A DNA stretch of 64,000 nucleotides, taken from positions 77,501-141,500 of the forward strand of contig JACYXH010000592.1 of the NCBI GenBank assembly GCA_026745465.1, given 5' to 3'. The translations under genes were made by a program, and so were the position numbers. The stretch is from Lota lota. Taxonomy: Eukaryota > Chordata > Actinopteri > Gadiformes > Lotidae. Shown piece by piece: positions 1 through 13,279 of the stretch (positions within the stretch are counted from its first letter, which is position 1; each line of letters begins with the position of its first letter). The notes beneath the pieces are model-generated. The model made no database searches. It was not told the DNA's origin and saw only the letters and a program-made list of their open reading frames with translations.

Positions 1-85
1 TTAATTCCCACCTACTCCCTGGGGGAGTGGGGGGAGCCAAATCCTAATCTTGCCTAGGGCACCAAAATGGCTAGAGCTGGCCCTG

Positions 86-89
<4 letters not shown>

Positions 90-133
<44 letters not shown>

Positions 134-222
134 AACACACACACACACACTCACTCATACACATTAAAACACACACTCACCCACACATGCACACAAACTC
201 ACAAGCCCACACGCACATACTT
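90..222. repeat. (CA)n microsatellite, interrupted
   Basis: Pure CA from about 90 to 130, then an interrupted CA/CTCA tract to about 220. The 223-600 stretch that follows is unique and gene-free. Confidence 0.95.
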
Positions 223-621
223 ATACACAATCTAATTTCCTCTGCCTCCGTTGTTTCTCTGCTTTTCTCCTCTTAAATACATACCATTGAACCGTTGAAA
301 CATGGAAAACTGCCATTTTCCATACCTTTCATTAATTACATGTCATGTTTTCCTGTTTAGTTGTCTCCACTCTCATATTTCCGTTGCTTACCTCGGTTAG
401 TTTCTCAAAGCACTTCGTATTTAATTATGATTACCTTAGCAGCCTAATTGATTTTAAAGAAGGGCGTCAGCGGGGCGGGAGGGAGTTATAAAGTAGACTG
501 TGTGTGCTAACTAGCTTCCTACATCGTTTTACTTTTCATTTGGGGACAGTGAAGTATGTTGAGACGTTTTCCTTTTTTTTGTTTAAATGGATGAAACACA
601 TGAGTGTGCAGCTACACTACC

Positions 622-864
622 TGAGACAGAGAGATAGACAGAGAGGGAAGGGGAGAAGGAGAGGGAGAGAGTGATAAGGAGGGATAGACAGAGAGAGAAG
701 GAGAAGGAGAGAGAGAGTGATAAGGAGGGATAGACAGAGAGAGAAAGAGAAGGAGAGAGCTATAGAACGAAAGAAAGAGAAAAGGAGAGGGAGAGAGGGA
801 GAGAGACAGAGGCAGAGAGAAAGTGAGAAAAATATAGGGAGAGAAATGAGAGTGTTAGAGAAAT

Positions 865-928
<64 letters not shown>
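622..928. repeat. (GA)n-rich polypurine tract
   Basis: Degenerate GAGAGA/GAAGGAG sequence with a pure (GA)n at about 868-918. Confidence 0.92.
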
Positions 929-1014
929 GCAGCTTCCAATGGCCTCCTCATCTGATGTCCCAAAGTCATGCTCTTCATGCTGTTTAAATCAAATTACATT
1001 TCATCAGACAAAAA

Positions 1015-1017
<3 letters not shown>

Positions 1018-1097
<80 letters not shown>

Positions 1098-1225
1098 CAC
1101 CATTTCAAATGTGATTGTTGTTAACCTAATCACAGTGTACACTTTATTGCTTTCTGATTTGTTGTTGTTTATTTATTATTTTAGTGTGCATGTGTGTGTG
1201 TGCGTGTGTGTGTGTGTGTGTGTGG
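1018..1225. repeat. (CT)n 1018-1094 and (TG)n 1183-1225
   Basis: Two dinucleotide arrays separated by about 90 bp of unique sequence. Together with 622-928, a polypurine block is followed by a polypyrimidine block on the same strand. Confidence 0.95.
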
Positions 1226-1695
1226 GTGATGTTTGCTGGCAACTCTACTTGGGTATCTGCCAAATTGAAAAAGTAAAGCTTTGTTTTCGAGGTGGACCTG
1301 GGAAACTCTTAGAATTCTCAATTTTCTCTTAATTCTTTTTACATTCTTCTCTTTTCTCTCTTTCTCTTCTTTTCGGAGTCCATCATTCAATCGTCCTTAC
1401 TTAATTTATCCTTCCTTTATCCAATTACACTTTAATCAATTATTATTAACCACAGGAAGTTGTCTCCTCTCACTTCCTGTGTATCTCATCATTGCCTCAT
1501 TTGGTGCGATGTTTCCCCCTCAGCAGCTTGCTATTAGCGGTGCAGCTAGCAGCACATTCTTCCACCATAACATCACTGTTTCCACTTGTTAGCTGCTAAA
1601 CAATGGCTCTCCCACTAACACTCGGCTTTAAGAGGCTTGTTGACATTAAGACACTAATACTGGCTATGTACTGTTCTCTCCCCATTTCAACTTTA

Positions 1696-1763
1696 GTGTG
1701 TGTGTGTGTGTGTGCCCCAGCATTTGTGTTGTCATGGATAACTGGATGTGAGTGCTTGTGTGC

Positions 1764-1819
<56 letters not shown>

Positions 1820-1860
1820 ACATGCGTGCTTCTGCGTGCATGCGTGCTTGTGTGAGTAAG
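1696..1860. repeat. (TG)n arrays
   Basis: TG tracts at 1696-1714 and 1763-1816, followed by TGCGTGCATGCG variants. Confidence 0.93.
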
Positions 1861-2125
1861 TGTGTATGTGGATTTACCTTCACACTATAGGTCCGTATAG
1901 GAAGAGAATCTCCTATCTTCTCTATGGCTTGTTAACAAGCCATATAGAAACACACAACACACAACATAGTAATATCAAACCTGAACCCACACACATACGC
2001 ACACACAGTTAGTTAAACACACAGCGTGGGTAGACGTGCTGACTCAACCCATAAATAGTAACAATAGTCCTGTTCTTGTCTAGGAGGAGCCAAGACTTTC
2101 ATCTGGGTAGGTGGCATGGAGTGTG

Positions 2126-2227
2126 TGTGTGTTGATTTTTACGGGTGTCTGTGTGTGTGTATGTGTGTGCCTGTGTGCCTGTGTGTGTGCGTGCATGTAA
2201 ACTCTTTGCCTGAAGAAGAAAAACACA

Positions 2228-2261
<34 letters not shown>
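2126..2261. repeat. TG-rich then (CA)n
   Basis: Interrupted TG at 2126-2198 followed by (CA)n 2226-2260 on the same strand. The two arms are complementary and could fold back. Confidence 0.9.
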
Positions 2262-2262
<1 letters not shown>

Positions 2263-2667
2263 AGTTTAGCTAAGCTAAGCTATGAACAGGATGGACATGT
2301 AGCGACCCTGGGACATGGCCTGGGAAACTCCTTAGCCTGCGCACTGTTGAATTTGCCACCTTATTATAACAATATTTGATAACACTGTCCTATGCCAATT
2401 CTGATCTATCTAAGAACAGACCACCCAGAGGACTTTCCTGTTGGACCAGAGATGAATAATATACAACCATCACCCTGGTACCGCTAATTGTGTTCACTCT
2501 AGACAGGTAGACAGGGAGAGCATTAGCCAGAGAGAAAGAGGGAGCGAGAAGGGGTGGTAGTGCAGATTTGTATCAGCTGTTTTAATAACACTTGTCCCTG
2601 GAAAATACAAGGTGAGAAAATAACTAATGATTTAGTGCTGTTACATTAGCTTTTTAATAATGACCCA

Positions 2668-2890
2668 ATCTCTGTCTCTATCTCTCTTTCTCTCACTCAC
2701 GCTCTCTCGTTCTCTTGCGCTCTCTCTCTCTATCTCTTTCTCCCTTTCTCTCACTTTCTCTTTAACTCTCTCTCTCTGTCTCTCTGTTTCTCCCTTTCTC
2801 TCTCCCCCTCTCTCCCTCTCTCCCTCTCTCTCTCCCCCTCTCTCTCTCTCTCTCCCTCTCTCTCTCACCCTCTCTATCTCTCTCTCCCCT
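2668..2890. repeat. CT-rich polypyrimidine tract
   Basis: About 220 bp of CTCTCC/CTTTCT degenerate repeat with no long pure run. Confidence 0.92.
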
Positions 2891-2949
2891 TTGATTAGTT
2901 TCCTGATAACAATTCTCTGGCCTGCTCCACACATCAATCACAGCTATGT

Positions 2950-2989
2950 GGGTGTGTGTTTGTGTGGGGATGAAGTGTGTTGTTTTTTA

Positions 2990-3028
<39 letters not shown>

Positions 3029-3305
3029 GGTGTATGTGAGAGTTTGGTGTGCATTGAAGTGTGACTATGTTTGGGTGTGAGTGTTGGTTGTGATTACCCC
3101 AAAGACTTCTGGTTCTGTGTGTTTAATTGATCGCTGACAGATTGGTTCACTATTGATCAGCAGATGGAGACTGATAGACGACCAGACGTGTGTGTATGTG
3201 TGTGTGTGTATGTGGGTGTATGTGCGTGCATGTGCGTGTGGGTGTGTGCGTATGTGTGTCTGTGTGTGTGTGTGTGTGTGTGTGTATGTAGGAGAGGGGA
3301 GTATT

Positions 3306-3339
<34 letters not shown>

Positions 3340-3350
3340 TATGGGTTTAT
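2950..3350. repeat. TG-rich cluster
   Basis: TG arrays at 2992-3023, 3189-3286 (interrupted) and 3306-3342. Confidence 0.92.
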
Positions 3351-3360
3351 TTCAGTAGCC

Positions 3361-4560
3361 ATTTTATACACATGGACAAAAGCAGGGATAGATTGTTTTA
3401 AAAAGTGTGTGGAAATAACATATTTGCAATAACATTTTGCTTTGCCTTAACCTTGCACGTCCATGGGCGTCTTTTAGCAATGGTAAAGGCGAAGATATGT
3501 ATTTCCAACTACATTGACTGTGAGATAAAAACTGAGTTTTCATGAAATTAAAAAATGATAATCTCTTAGTGTTTGTCAGTTTGGTTCCAGTTCCCGAAAC
3601 AGTGACCTCATTCTCAAAGCTGTAAGTGCTGATCCCAAATCCGAGTAATTCAATCAAAGACTTTAATGTCAGCAGAAATCGGACCGTTCGCTGCACAAAT
3701 GGCTCTGCTTGGCTGGAAAGACTCTTCGCTTCCTCTGTGACTCAAACAGCGAGTGGTGGTTTCAAAGCCGCTCCGGCTAACATTAAGTCATTCAGTGTAC
3801 AGAGAATATGTTAGGCATGATATCTGATAGAACCGTAGCAGGCAGCCATACATGAAAGATGATGGCCACTATGAAACACATATTCCATTGTTGCAGCAAC
3901 TTCTGCTCCAGACAGGTGAATGTATACAGGGAACAGGTAATGGTTAGGTATATATACTGGGTGTGGCACAGGTGTAGAAAGTTGGAACCTGAAGCTGTAG
4001 CCAATCAGGACTCAGAATGCCCTCTCTACATTCCAGAGAACCAATGGTAGATGATCATTTGCTATGGAAGAGAAAGGACGAGAATGATGAATCCCATTCA
4101 CTATGAATATGTGAGTTAATTATTATAAGGTCCATATTGCATTTCCAGTGTTCACTGTATGATTCTAGTCATCTATTAATCGAGGAGGCAAATACTTTTA
4201 AAGGGTTTATCAATCAAAGCAGTATAATTAAAGGTTAGAATTCCTATTCTGGATGATTAATAATTAAGTAATAGCTGCTTTGTACAGCTGCTTGGGGAAA
4301 ACTTTGGTGTTTGTTGCTCGCTAAGAGATCTTTAAAAATATATAACGCCACACAGACTAGATTAACGGTACAAACGTAGGGAGTAACGGTTGGTTAAAAA
4401 AGACGGTTTCACAGAAAGAAGAGAGTACAGCGCTGCCGAGTCATTTGAATAATGAGATTTGTGGGGACCGGCCTTATAAATCCAGGAGTGTTAATAGAGC
4501 ATATTTTGCATGAATCACTCCAGAACAGAAACAAATAAGAGGAGAGGTGGGGGGAGGTGC
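3361..4560. other. unique, gene-free sequence
   Basis: No repeats, splice-flanked open frames or homology noted. Two CCAAT motifs occur (about 3999 and 4040) without other promoter signals. Confidence 0.6.
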
Positions 4561-4574
4561 CGGGTGCTGGGGTT

Positions 4575-4723
4575 GGGGGGGGGGGGGGGGGTTGAAGAAA
4601 TTGAAAACGCTGCCAGCAGTGTGGGGACCCTGGTTTAATCACCACTTAGACGTCCCCACAAGGATAACATTCCTTGATCAGAGAATTACAACTGCCACAG
4701 GAAATGTGACATTTCTGACAGAA

Positions 4724-4752
<29 letters not shown>
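4575..4752. repeat. two (G)n runs (17 and 28 bp)
   Basis: Poly-G at 4575-4591 and 4725-4752, both able to form G-quadruplexes, separated by unique sequence. A degenerate GAGTGAG repeat follows at 4855-4945. Confidence 0.93.
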
Positions 4753-4755
<3 letters not shown>

Positions 4756-5024
4756 GCTGTGTGCTACAGCTGCTAAATCCGTCTTCAACACGCTGATATG
4801 AAGAAATAACATGGCTATGGTGCTCCTAGGTCCAAAGCAGAAAAAACACACCGGGGCATGAATGAGTGAGGGAGTGAGGGTGTGAGGCAGTGAACGGGTG
4901 GAGTGAGTAAGCAATTGAGTGAGTGGTTGAGTGAGGGAGTGAGAGCTATTTGTGCTAAGGAGGAGAAAGTGGAGACTAATTCAAAGATAAAGAGAGGTTT
5001 GTAGAACAAGACAGAGACATTAAT

Positions 5025-5167
5025 CGAGACAGAGAGAGAGAGACAGAGAGAGAGAGAAAGAGAGAGAGAGCGTGTATGTGAGTGCTAGTGCCCCCTTATA
5101 CACAATTATAACTGCAAGAAGGACATGGCCAGTGCGTCTTGGTGTGTGTATGTGTGTGTGCGTGATT

Positions 5168-5206
<39 letters not shown>

Positions 5207-5298
5207 CGTGCGTGCATGCATGGGTGTGTGTCTTCATCCATATCCTGCTGAGTTAAGAGAGGTTAACAGAACCCAGCCTCCTCCAACACAGCATGTGG

Positions 5299-5360
<62 letters not shown>

Positions 5361-5429
5361 GCTCTCTCACGCTCTCTCTTGCTCTCTCTCTCTCTTTCTC
5401 TGTTTGTTTGACTGTATGTGTGTGTGTGT

Positions 5430-5489
<60 letters not shown>

Positions 5490-5490
5490 A
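5025..5490. repeat. GA, TG, CT and TG microsatellite cluster
   Basis: GA-rich 5028-5071, (TG)n 5170-5202, (CT)n 5300-5356 with degenerate continuation, and (TG)n 5418-5482. Confidence 0.94.
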
Positions 5491-5586
5491 CACATTTTAG
5501 TAGGTGTTCTTACATGAACACAGAAGACAGGAGCTGGGGTCTGTATTGCTAATCTAATGTTAATTAAAACAGTGATTTACAGTGAC

Positions 5587-5590
<4 letters not shown>

Positions 5591-5680
<90 letters not shown>

Positions 5681-5800
5681 CTCTCCCAGCGTGGTGCGGT
5701 GAGTGACAGCTGTTCAGACCTGGCAGCCCCTGCTGGGATGTAAATATAATAAAATAAAATAAAAGCACCTTTTGATGAAATAGCTCCTCCTACCTCCCAA

Positions 5801-5837
<37 letters not shown>

Positions 5838-5853
5838 GCACACACACACAAAC
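5591..5853. repeat. (TG)n 89 bp followed by inverted (CA)n
   Basis: A pure TG run 5591-5679 and a CA run 5803-5850 on the same strand, about 120 bp apart, giving an inverted-repeat-like pair. Confidence 0.95.
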
Positions 5854-6198
5854 ATACACACTGACTCATCTTGAAGTGGGTCAAACTCCCACAAGGCCCT
5901 GGAGAGGTAATTCCCCTATTTTTTGTATTTTGTTTCTGTATATAGTATGTTGCTCATCAGGAATCCCTATTTAATAATTAAAAGTCACTATTCAATCACA
6001 TCAATGCTTATATTTATATTGTCATGCACACACACACACCATTTATTTTATATTCTAAGCTGAACACTTACATGGAAACACACACACACTCACATACAGT
6101 ATATACCCACAAACACACGCGCATAGACACACGCATCCGGACACTAGCATATTGGACCTGCAGTTTGTTCATTTTGGCACACCTGACTACGGACAGTG

Positions 6199-6200
6199 TA

Positions 6201-6237
<37 letters not shown>

Positions 6238-6430
6238 ACAATGTCATTATCTCTAATTGGGAACCACAGGTGGCTCTATTATACATTGTAAACAGCGTAG
6301 CTAATAGCATGATTCAAACTGGCAGTCCAATGTGTGTATGTGTGTGTAGGGGTGGGGGGGGGGGGGGGGGGGGGGGGGTTGGAAGGAGAAAGGGAGAGAG
6401 TGGCAGGGAGAGAGAGAGAGAGACAGAGTG
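6199..6430. repeat. (TG)n, (G)25 and (GA)n
   Basis: TG 6199-6225, poly-G 6354-6378, GA 6409-6424. Confidence 0.93.
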
Positions 6431-6702
6431 AGAGAGGTAGACTTTAAAGACAGAATATGTGGGTGAAAAATAAGAGATGAATCCATTCACCATTGTGCCG
6501 TTTCATGCTTGAAATCCTAAAAAACATAAAAAACAAAAAGCCAGTGTACACCTCTCATTCTCTGCTTCCAGTGTCTTTATGATTGTATATATTTTATGTC
6601 TCTTTGTCCCTCTCCTTCTCTCACTCTTCTGTTCTTTTCCTCCTTGCATCCCATCCCATAATTCTGTCTATTGCTCTGTGATAGACAGAGCAATAGACTC
6701 TC

Positions 6703-6978
<276 letters not shown>

Positions 6979-7134
6979 CTACAGAGTTAAACTCCTCAGG
7001 AACTAAACTTCAGCCTTGGTTTCTGCCAGCCGCAGGGGAGACATTTTATGGCCGTGCGCCGTCTGACTGATGTATTCTGCCCCAGATCACGACTTCATCG
7101 CTGTGCTTTATTGGCTATAACTCTGTCCTTAAAG

Positions 7135-7436
7135 TCTACCTCGCTCTCCCTCTGGCTCCCTCTTCCTTCTCCATCTCTCCTCTCTCTCTCTCCTCCTTCT
7201 CTCTTTTTCTCCTCTTTTTCTCTCCATTTGCCTCCCTCTGTCCTTCTCTCTCCTCTCTCTCACTACCGTTACCTCTCTCCTCTCACTCACTTCCTTGTTC
7301 TGTTCCTCTCCCCTTCTCTCTCTCACTTCCTCGTTCTCTTCCTCTCTCCTTCTGTCTCTCACTTCCTCGTTCTCTCCCTCTCTTCTCTCTCTCACTCTGT
7401 CTCTCTCCTCTCTCTGTATCTCTGTATCTCTATATC
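7135..7436. repeat. CT-rich polypyrimidine tract
   Basis: About 300 bp of degenerate CTCTCC/TTCCTCG repeats leading into the tetranucleotide array. Confidence 0.9.
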
Positions 7437-7525
<89 letters not shown>

Positions 7526-7530
7526 ATCTA
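7437..7530. repeat. (TCTA)n tetranucleotide microsatellite
   Basis: About 22 copies of TCTA/CTAT. A C-rich patch follows at 7577-7620. Confidence 0.96.
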
Positions 7531-7780
7531 TCTATCCGTCCATCTGTATCTATCAGCTGTACTTTCTCACTACATGCCCCCTCCTCCCCCTCCCCCTCCC
7601 CCCTCCCCCTCACCCCCTCCCTCCCACCCTACAGGTTGTCTGTGTCTTATGAGCACCCTAGATCTTGGTTGTCATGACATTTTACTGCGTATCAATATTA
7701 CTCCATCTATCACTCTGCATAGAGCCACTGGGGAGGGGGCGGGGCTTACAGCTCTCTACAAAGACAATACATACGACACT

Positions 7781-7825
7781 ATACCATACTATACTATACC
7801 ATACTATACTATACCATATACTTTA
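7781..7825. repeat. ACTATACCAT short repeat
   Basis: Pentanucleotide-related units (ATACT/ATACC), sharing the motif of the longer array at 8512-8746. Confidence 0.85.
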
Positions 7826-8500
7826 CTATTCACTAAGGTAATGTTTTTCCACCTGTCGTTCTGCAGGTGGTATGTGGGATTTTATTCTTGAAAGATAAAT
7901 TTACCATAATAGAAAAACAATACAGTGTAAATAAATATATTATAAATAGTGTTCAGTAAATATTGTATTATGGCTTGTTATTATTCCAGAAATAGTCGTT
8001 TTGTGCATTCCATCACATGCATTCCATGTTTTCTATCGTAATTATTTGTGTCAATTTGTTTTTGCCAAATCAACACACTTTGCTGACTTGCTGACAGCGT
8101 TGCTGACTTTTTCTGTCCCCTGTTTCCCACTGGCCATGGCCTTGTTGTAGTAATAATTGTGTATAAGGGGGGCACTGGCACTCTTTTCTCAGCCACCTCA
8201 TGTGTTTCTATCTAGTTTTTATCATTTGCATAAGAGGGGGTCAACGAAAGGACAATTTTGAGGCTCTAAAGAGATCTAAAGTAAAAGGTTGGGAACCACT
8301 GTACCATAGTATACTGTACTACACTATCCTATACTTTCATATATAGTATACTACACTATAATATATAATATACTTTACTGTACTAAATATACATATATAC
8401 ACCTTACTTTACTAAACTACACTATGCTATACTTCACTATACAATAAAATAGTAACCTCTACTACAATACACTACACTATACTATAACAGACTACACACT
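7826..8500. other. unique AT-rich, gene-free sequence
   Basis: No coding evidence. The AAAGGTTGGGAACCACTG segment at about 8285 resembles the end of a common fish interspersed repeat. From 8300 the sequence degenerates into TATAC-type motifs. Confidence 0.5.
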
Positions 8501-8511
8501 ACACTTGAATA

Positions 8512-8746
8512 CACTATACTATACCTTACTATACCTTACTATACTATACTATACTATACCATACTATACTATACTATACTATACTATACTATACTATACT
8601 ATACTATACTATACTATACTGTACTGTACTATACTATACTATACTATACTATACTATACTATACTATACTATACTATACTATACTATACTATACTATACT
8701 ATACTATACTATACTATACTATACTGTACTGTACTATACTATACTA
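8512..8746. repeat. (ATACT)n pentanucleotide array, about 45 copies
   Basis: Near-perfect ACTAT repeat with CCTT and GTACTGTACT variants near both ends, immediately upstream of the LINE remnant. Confidence 0.96.
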
Positions 8747-8864
8747 CATAGCTTGGCCACTGTGTTGGTAACTTCAATACATCTTCAATCAATCATCCAA
8801 AATCATTGACCTCCCATTTCCACCAATAAAATCACTGCCCCCCCCAACACACTGTTAACAGGGC

Positions 8865-9207
8865 ACAGAATCCTCCTGGACCCCAACCACCCTGCTCACC
8901 GCCTCTTCCAACCGCTGCCCTCCACAAGTCCACATCCACCGGTTAGTCCCGCTTCAGAAACAGCTTCTTCCCTGCTGCAGTACGGACGCTAAACTCACTA
9001 AACACCTTCTTCGATCCAGATACATTTCCATACAATATGCACTGCACGTTATATACTTACATTTGTTTTGTCATTTCTATCGCTGTATTGAGTAATATGT
9101 TGTGTTCTACGGTTCTCTTCTGTTGTTTTGTTGTGGGCTGATCTATAGCAAGAGGATTTCCACCAGCCTAGGATGTGTGGTCATTCAACTTTTGAATTGA
9201 ATTGAAG
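8865..9207 (+). mobile_element. 5'-truncated L2-like LINE remnant (3' end)
   Basis: A decayed frame resembles the ORF2 C-terminus of fish L2 elements (LLDPNHPAHRLFQPLPS... then an ASETASSLLQYGR-like piece). An AT-rich 3' UTR follows, ending in the characteristic TTGAATTGAATTGA tail at about 9193-9207. The bulk of the element is missing. Class assignment is from motif memory. Confidence 0.6.
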
Positions 9208-9209
9208 AG

Positions 9210-9325
9210 AGAGAGAGAAAGAGAGAGAGAGAAGGAGAGCGAGAGCTTGAGGGAGAGATGGAACCAAAGAGAAGGCAGATGAGCGATTGCGATAATATAA
9301 AAAACAAGTGTGTGTCCATGCGTGT

Positions 9326-9361
<36 letters not shown>

Positions 9362-9365
9362 CTGT
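9210..9365. repeat. GA-rich and (TG)n tracts
   Basis: GA 9209-9245 directly after the LINE tail, and TG 9322-9359. Confidence 0.9.
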
Positions 9366-9469
9366 GTGTAATTGACATACCGCCTGAAGACCAAAGCCTG
9401 GCTACATGTCCATTAGATCTCTGGTAATGGCTAAATGTGTTGAATGCATGCATAAGAAAGTTGGTGTGT

Positions 9470-9642
<173 letters not shown>

Positions 9643-9716
9643 CAGTAATCATCTGTGTCAGTGTGATTGATGATGGCCACTGTTGCTGTTTAAACATTAA
9701 AAAATCTGTCAGGGGA

Positions 9717-10135
9717 GAAGAATTAGAGGAGAGGAGAGGAGAGGAGAGGAGAGGAGAGGAGAGGAGAGGAGAGGAGAGGAGAGGAGAGGAGAGGAGAGGA
9801 GAGGAGAGGAGAGGAGAGGAGAGGAGAGGAGAGGAGAGGAGAGGAGAGGAGCTAGAGGAGGAGAGAGGTGAGGAGAGGAGAGGAGAGGAGCTAGAGGAGG
9901 AGAGTGGTGAGGAGAGGAGAGGAATAGGAGGAGAGAGGAGAGGCGAGGAAGGGAGAGGAGAGGAGGTGAGATGAGAGGAGTAGATAGGAGAGAAGGGGAG
10001 AAAAGCTAAGAGGATAGGAAAGGGGATAGGAGAGTAGAGGAGATGAGGAGAGGGGAGAGGGGAGAGGGGAGAGGGGAGAGGGGAGAGGGGAGAGGAGAGG
10101 AGAAGACAGGAGAGAGGAGAGAAAGAGAGGCAAAG
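9717..10135. repeat. (GAGGA)n pentanucleotide polypurine array
   Basis: About 25 perfect GAGGA copies (9724-9851) followed by degenerate GGAGA/GGGGAGA units. About 420 bp of almost pure purine on the + strand, a strong triplex-forming candidate. Confidence 0.95.
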
Positions 10136-11095
10136 AAAAAAATGAAAACAAAAAGGGAATAAAAAAGGGAATAGAAAAAAAGCTTTATCAAACTATATAG
10201 AACTTATATTCTGTACATAATATAATGTAATATTATGTTATATGGGGTGCAAATAGAAAAACACCAAATAAGCATAATGCACTAGCCACACGGTATAACA
10301 AAAACATTGGTTGAGATGCTGAGAAGGTAAATGTTTAAAAGCATTCATGTTGGATCTTATTCATAATTTCTGCTCACTATGATTCATTTCAATTAAAGTC
10401 CCATAGATTTACAGTAAAAAATATATTTTGAGGGCAGACTGTAGGCCTGTACATCGACATGTACACATAGATATGGCCACGAGAAAGCACACCGATCCAG
10501 GAATAGTTTCTTTATGGAAAGACAACATTTTCCATTAAGCCTTATTAGAATATACATAATCTCATTTCACTTGGACCAGCTAAAACAGGTCAAGGCCCTA
10601 TCTAAGGCCTGAGGGAGATTAGGAAGGAGTTATAAAAAAAAAAAGAGGTCAGGCGTCATCATTTTTATTTAAGTGTATGTCTGAAGTAAAGGGTGAGATG
10701 TGTACAGATACTATGATTAAGAACGAAAAATAAAATGCATAAACCTGTGCAACCGCAGAGGTGGAAAGAGTACTGAAAACTGTTTATCTAATCTCTTCCA
10801 AACTTGCAATCCAGCTTTGGCACACTTGAACGAAGACAGGGCGCACGTTTTGAGAAGATTGGATAATAAATATTTTGGTGCAATAAAGAAATGGTAAGGG
10901 TCCCCATATCTTATTTTTTCTCCATTTCTCTCATGTCTCTCCTATATACCTCTTTTCAGGTTTATTCGACCTCATGATCCATGATGGATATCCATCCATT
11001 CTAAGCTCATCCAGTCATCCAATCACTTTCAAAGATCTAGCAGCACACTGTGTCACCCCCACCCAGGAAACCTTTCTCTTTCCCCCTGAGAACTG
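10136..11095. other. unique, gene-free sequence
   Basis: AT-rich unique DNA with no recognisable gene or repeat. Confidence 0.6.
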
Positions 11096-11097
11096 GT

Positions 11098-11098
11098 C

Positions 11099-11129
<31 letters not shown>

Positions 11130-11212
11130 ACGCATGTGTGTGTGTGTGTATGTGTATGTATGTGTGTATGAGTGTGTGTGTGTGCGTGTGTGTGTGTCTG
11201 TGTGTGTGTCCC
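11098..11212. repeat. TG-rich cluster
   Basis: TG 11098-11125 and interrupted TG/TATG to 11212. Confidence 0.92.
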
Positions 11213-11504
11213 GATGGCTGGTCAGCTGAGTTACATAGTGTTTTATGATAGCCACCGCTGGCCTCTTGTCTCTCCAGATCCTCTGCTACTGAGGGAGGAT
11301 TGTGCTCATCCTCATTATCTCATTATATCCTCCTGTCTCATTATGCTCTACCAATAGAGCCACCAGAAGATCAAATAATGGTTATTTCAAATCGAATAAA
11401 CTATTTAAAATGTTGCCTTTGATTGACTGTCTCCTTGTGTTTGCACATGTACATGTGTATTTGTGATTATTGAGTCCAATCGGAATAAAAAAATCGTTGA
11501 GTTC

Positions 11505-11720
11505 GATGAATGCCATGAGTCCGATTAATGTGATGAGTCTGATGAATGCCATGAGTCCGATGAATGTGATGAGTCTGATGAATGCCATGAGTCCGATGAA
11601 TGTGATGAGTCTGATGAATGCCATGAGTCCGATGAATGCCATGAGTTCGATGAATGTGATGAGTCTGATGAATGCGATGAGTCTGATGAATGTGATGAGT
11701 CTGATGAATGTCATGAGTCC
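11505..11720. repeat. 18-bp minisatellite, 12 copies, open on both strands
   Basis: Units alternate between GATGAATGCCATGAGTCC and GATGAATGTGATGAGTCT, exactly 216 bp. Because 18 is a multiple of three, frames stay open on both strands (a Met-Asn-Ser-Pro repeat on +, a His-Arg-Thr-His repeat on -). No start context, homology or gene neighbourhood supports coding. Confidence 0.95.
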
Positions 11721-11899
11721 GATGCATTCAAACCATTCTATAACTATTTTAAACACGAGACACTGGGCAGAGGCAACAGAAAAAGGACAGAAATCAAGAA
11801 AAGAAAGACAGAGATATTCCAAACCCTATTAAAGGTTGTTTCAACATGAAATGTGTGATAACTCTCATTTAAACTATGTGTATATTAAGACTGAAAGGG

Positions 11900-12085
11900 A
11901 AGTAGACAGACAGGCAGGCAGACAGACAGACGTCCAGGCTAAGAGGCAGATAGAGACGCAGACAGGGAGACAGACAGACAGACATTCACGCAGACAGTCA
12001 GACTTACATATAAACATACTGTTTGTTTTTCTGACAGACAGACAGACAGACAGGCAGACAGACATTCAGGCAGACAGACAGGCGG
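11900..12085. repeat. degenerate (CAGA)n array
   Basis: AGACAGACAGGCAGGCAGAC-type units with two unique interruptions. Confidence 0.9.
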
Positions 12086-12267
12086 GTTGCTTGGTTCTCA
12101 GGCGCTGGCGTGTAATTCGTCGTTCCACTGCGTCAAGTCCCCGATGCTGCCCCGCCCCCCTTTCTCCTCGCCACCATATATGGGCGTCCTGTCCCCCCAT
12201 GCGCTCAAAGGGATGTAATGTTTATGTCTGTGCCGCTCTGCCGATGCCTGACACCCATGACACAAGG

Positions 12268-12489
<222 letters not shown>

Positions 12490-12599
12490 AGATCATGGAT
12501 GGTGTAGGGAGGGAGGAAGGGGTGTCAGTCAGGGTGGGGGGGTCTTTAGATGGGTTTGTGGTGGAGCCGCATGGCATCAGGACAGACACGCCCCATCAC

Positions 12600-13218
12600 A
12601 CAAGAGCTCAGACATTAACTCCTCTTCTCTTCCACTTTCTCCCCGACATCACTCCTTCCCTTGTTCTCTCCCTCTCTGTTCCACTCTCTCTCTCTTTCTC
12701 TCTCTCTCTCTGTTCAATTCTCTCCCTCTCCTTCTCTCTCTCTCTCCCTCTCTCTCTCTCTCGCCCTCTCTCTCCCTCTATCTGTTCCACTCTTTCTCTC
12801 TATCGGGCTCTCTCTATCGGTCTCTCTCTCTCGCCCTCTCTCTCTCCCTCTCTGTTCCACTCTCTCTGTCTCACCCTCTCTCTCTCTCCAGCTGCCCAGC
12901 CAAAGCACCTGGCTTATTTTTCTCCTTCTTCTCTCGCTCCATTTATTCCCTTTTACTCGTGTTTTTTTCCCTTTCTGTGCCCATCCCTTTTCTTTTCTTT
13001 TCTCTCTCTTTGTTCCTTCACTCCTACCTCCTCCTCTCAACCTCCCCAGTTGTTAATCTCTTTCTGCTCTCTCTCTTTCTATTTCGCTCTTACCTCTCAC
13101 TCTATCCAGCTCTATCCATTACAGTGTAGCTATCTATTCTTTATTTTGGGTTCTTCCTCCTCTTCATGTCAAACATCTGGATTAGGAGAGGACCCTGCTG
13201 CTGTACCCCCCTCTCTCC

Positions 13219-13279
<61 letters not shown>

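Noticed and set aside
11505..11720. CRISPR array
   Set aside because: Regular units directly abut without unique spacers; this is a minisatellite in a vertebrate genome.
12174..12183. Perfect CArG box CCATATATGG (SRF site)
   Set aside because: Ten-base CC(A/T)6GG motifs are expected a few times by chance in 64 kb, and no gene start lies nearby.
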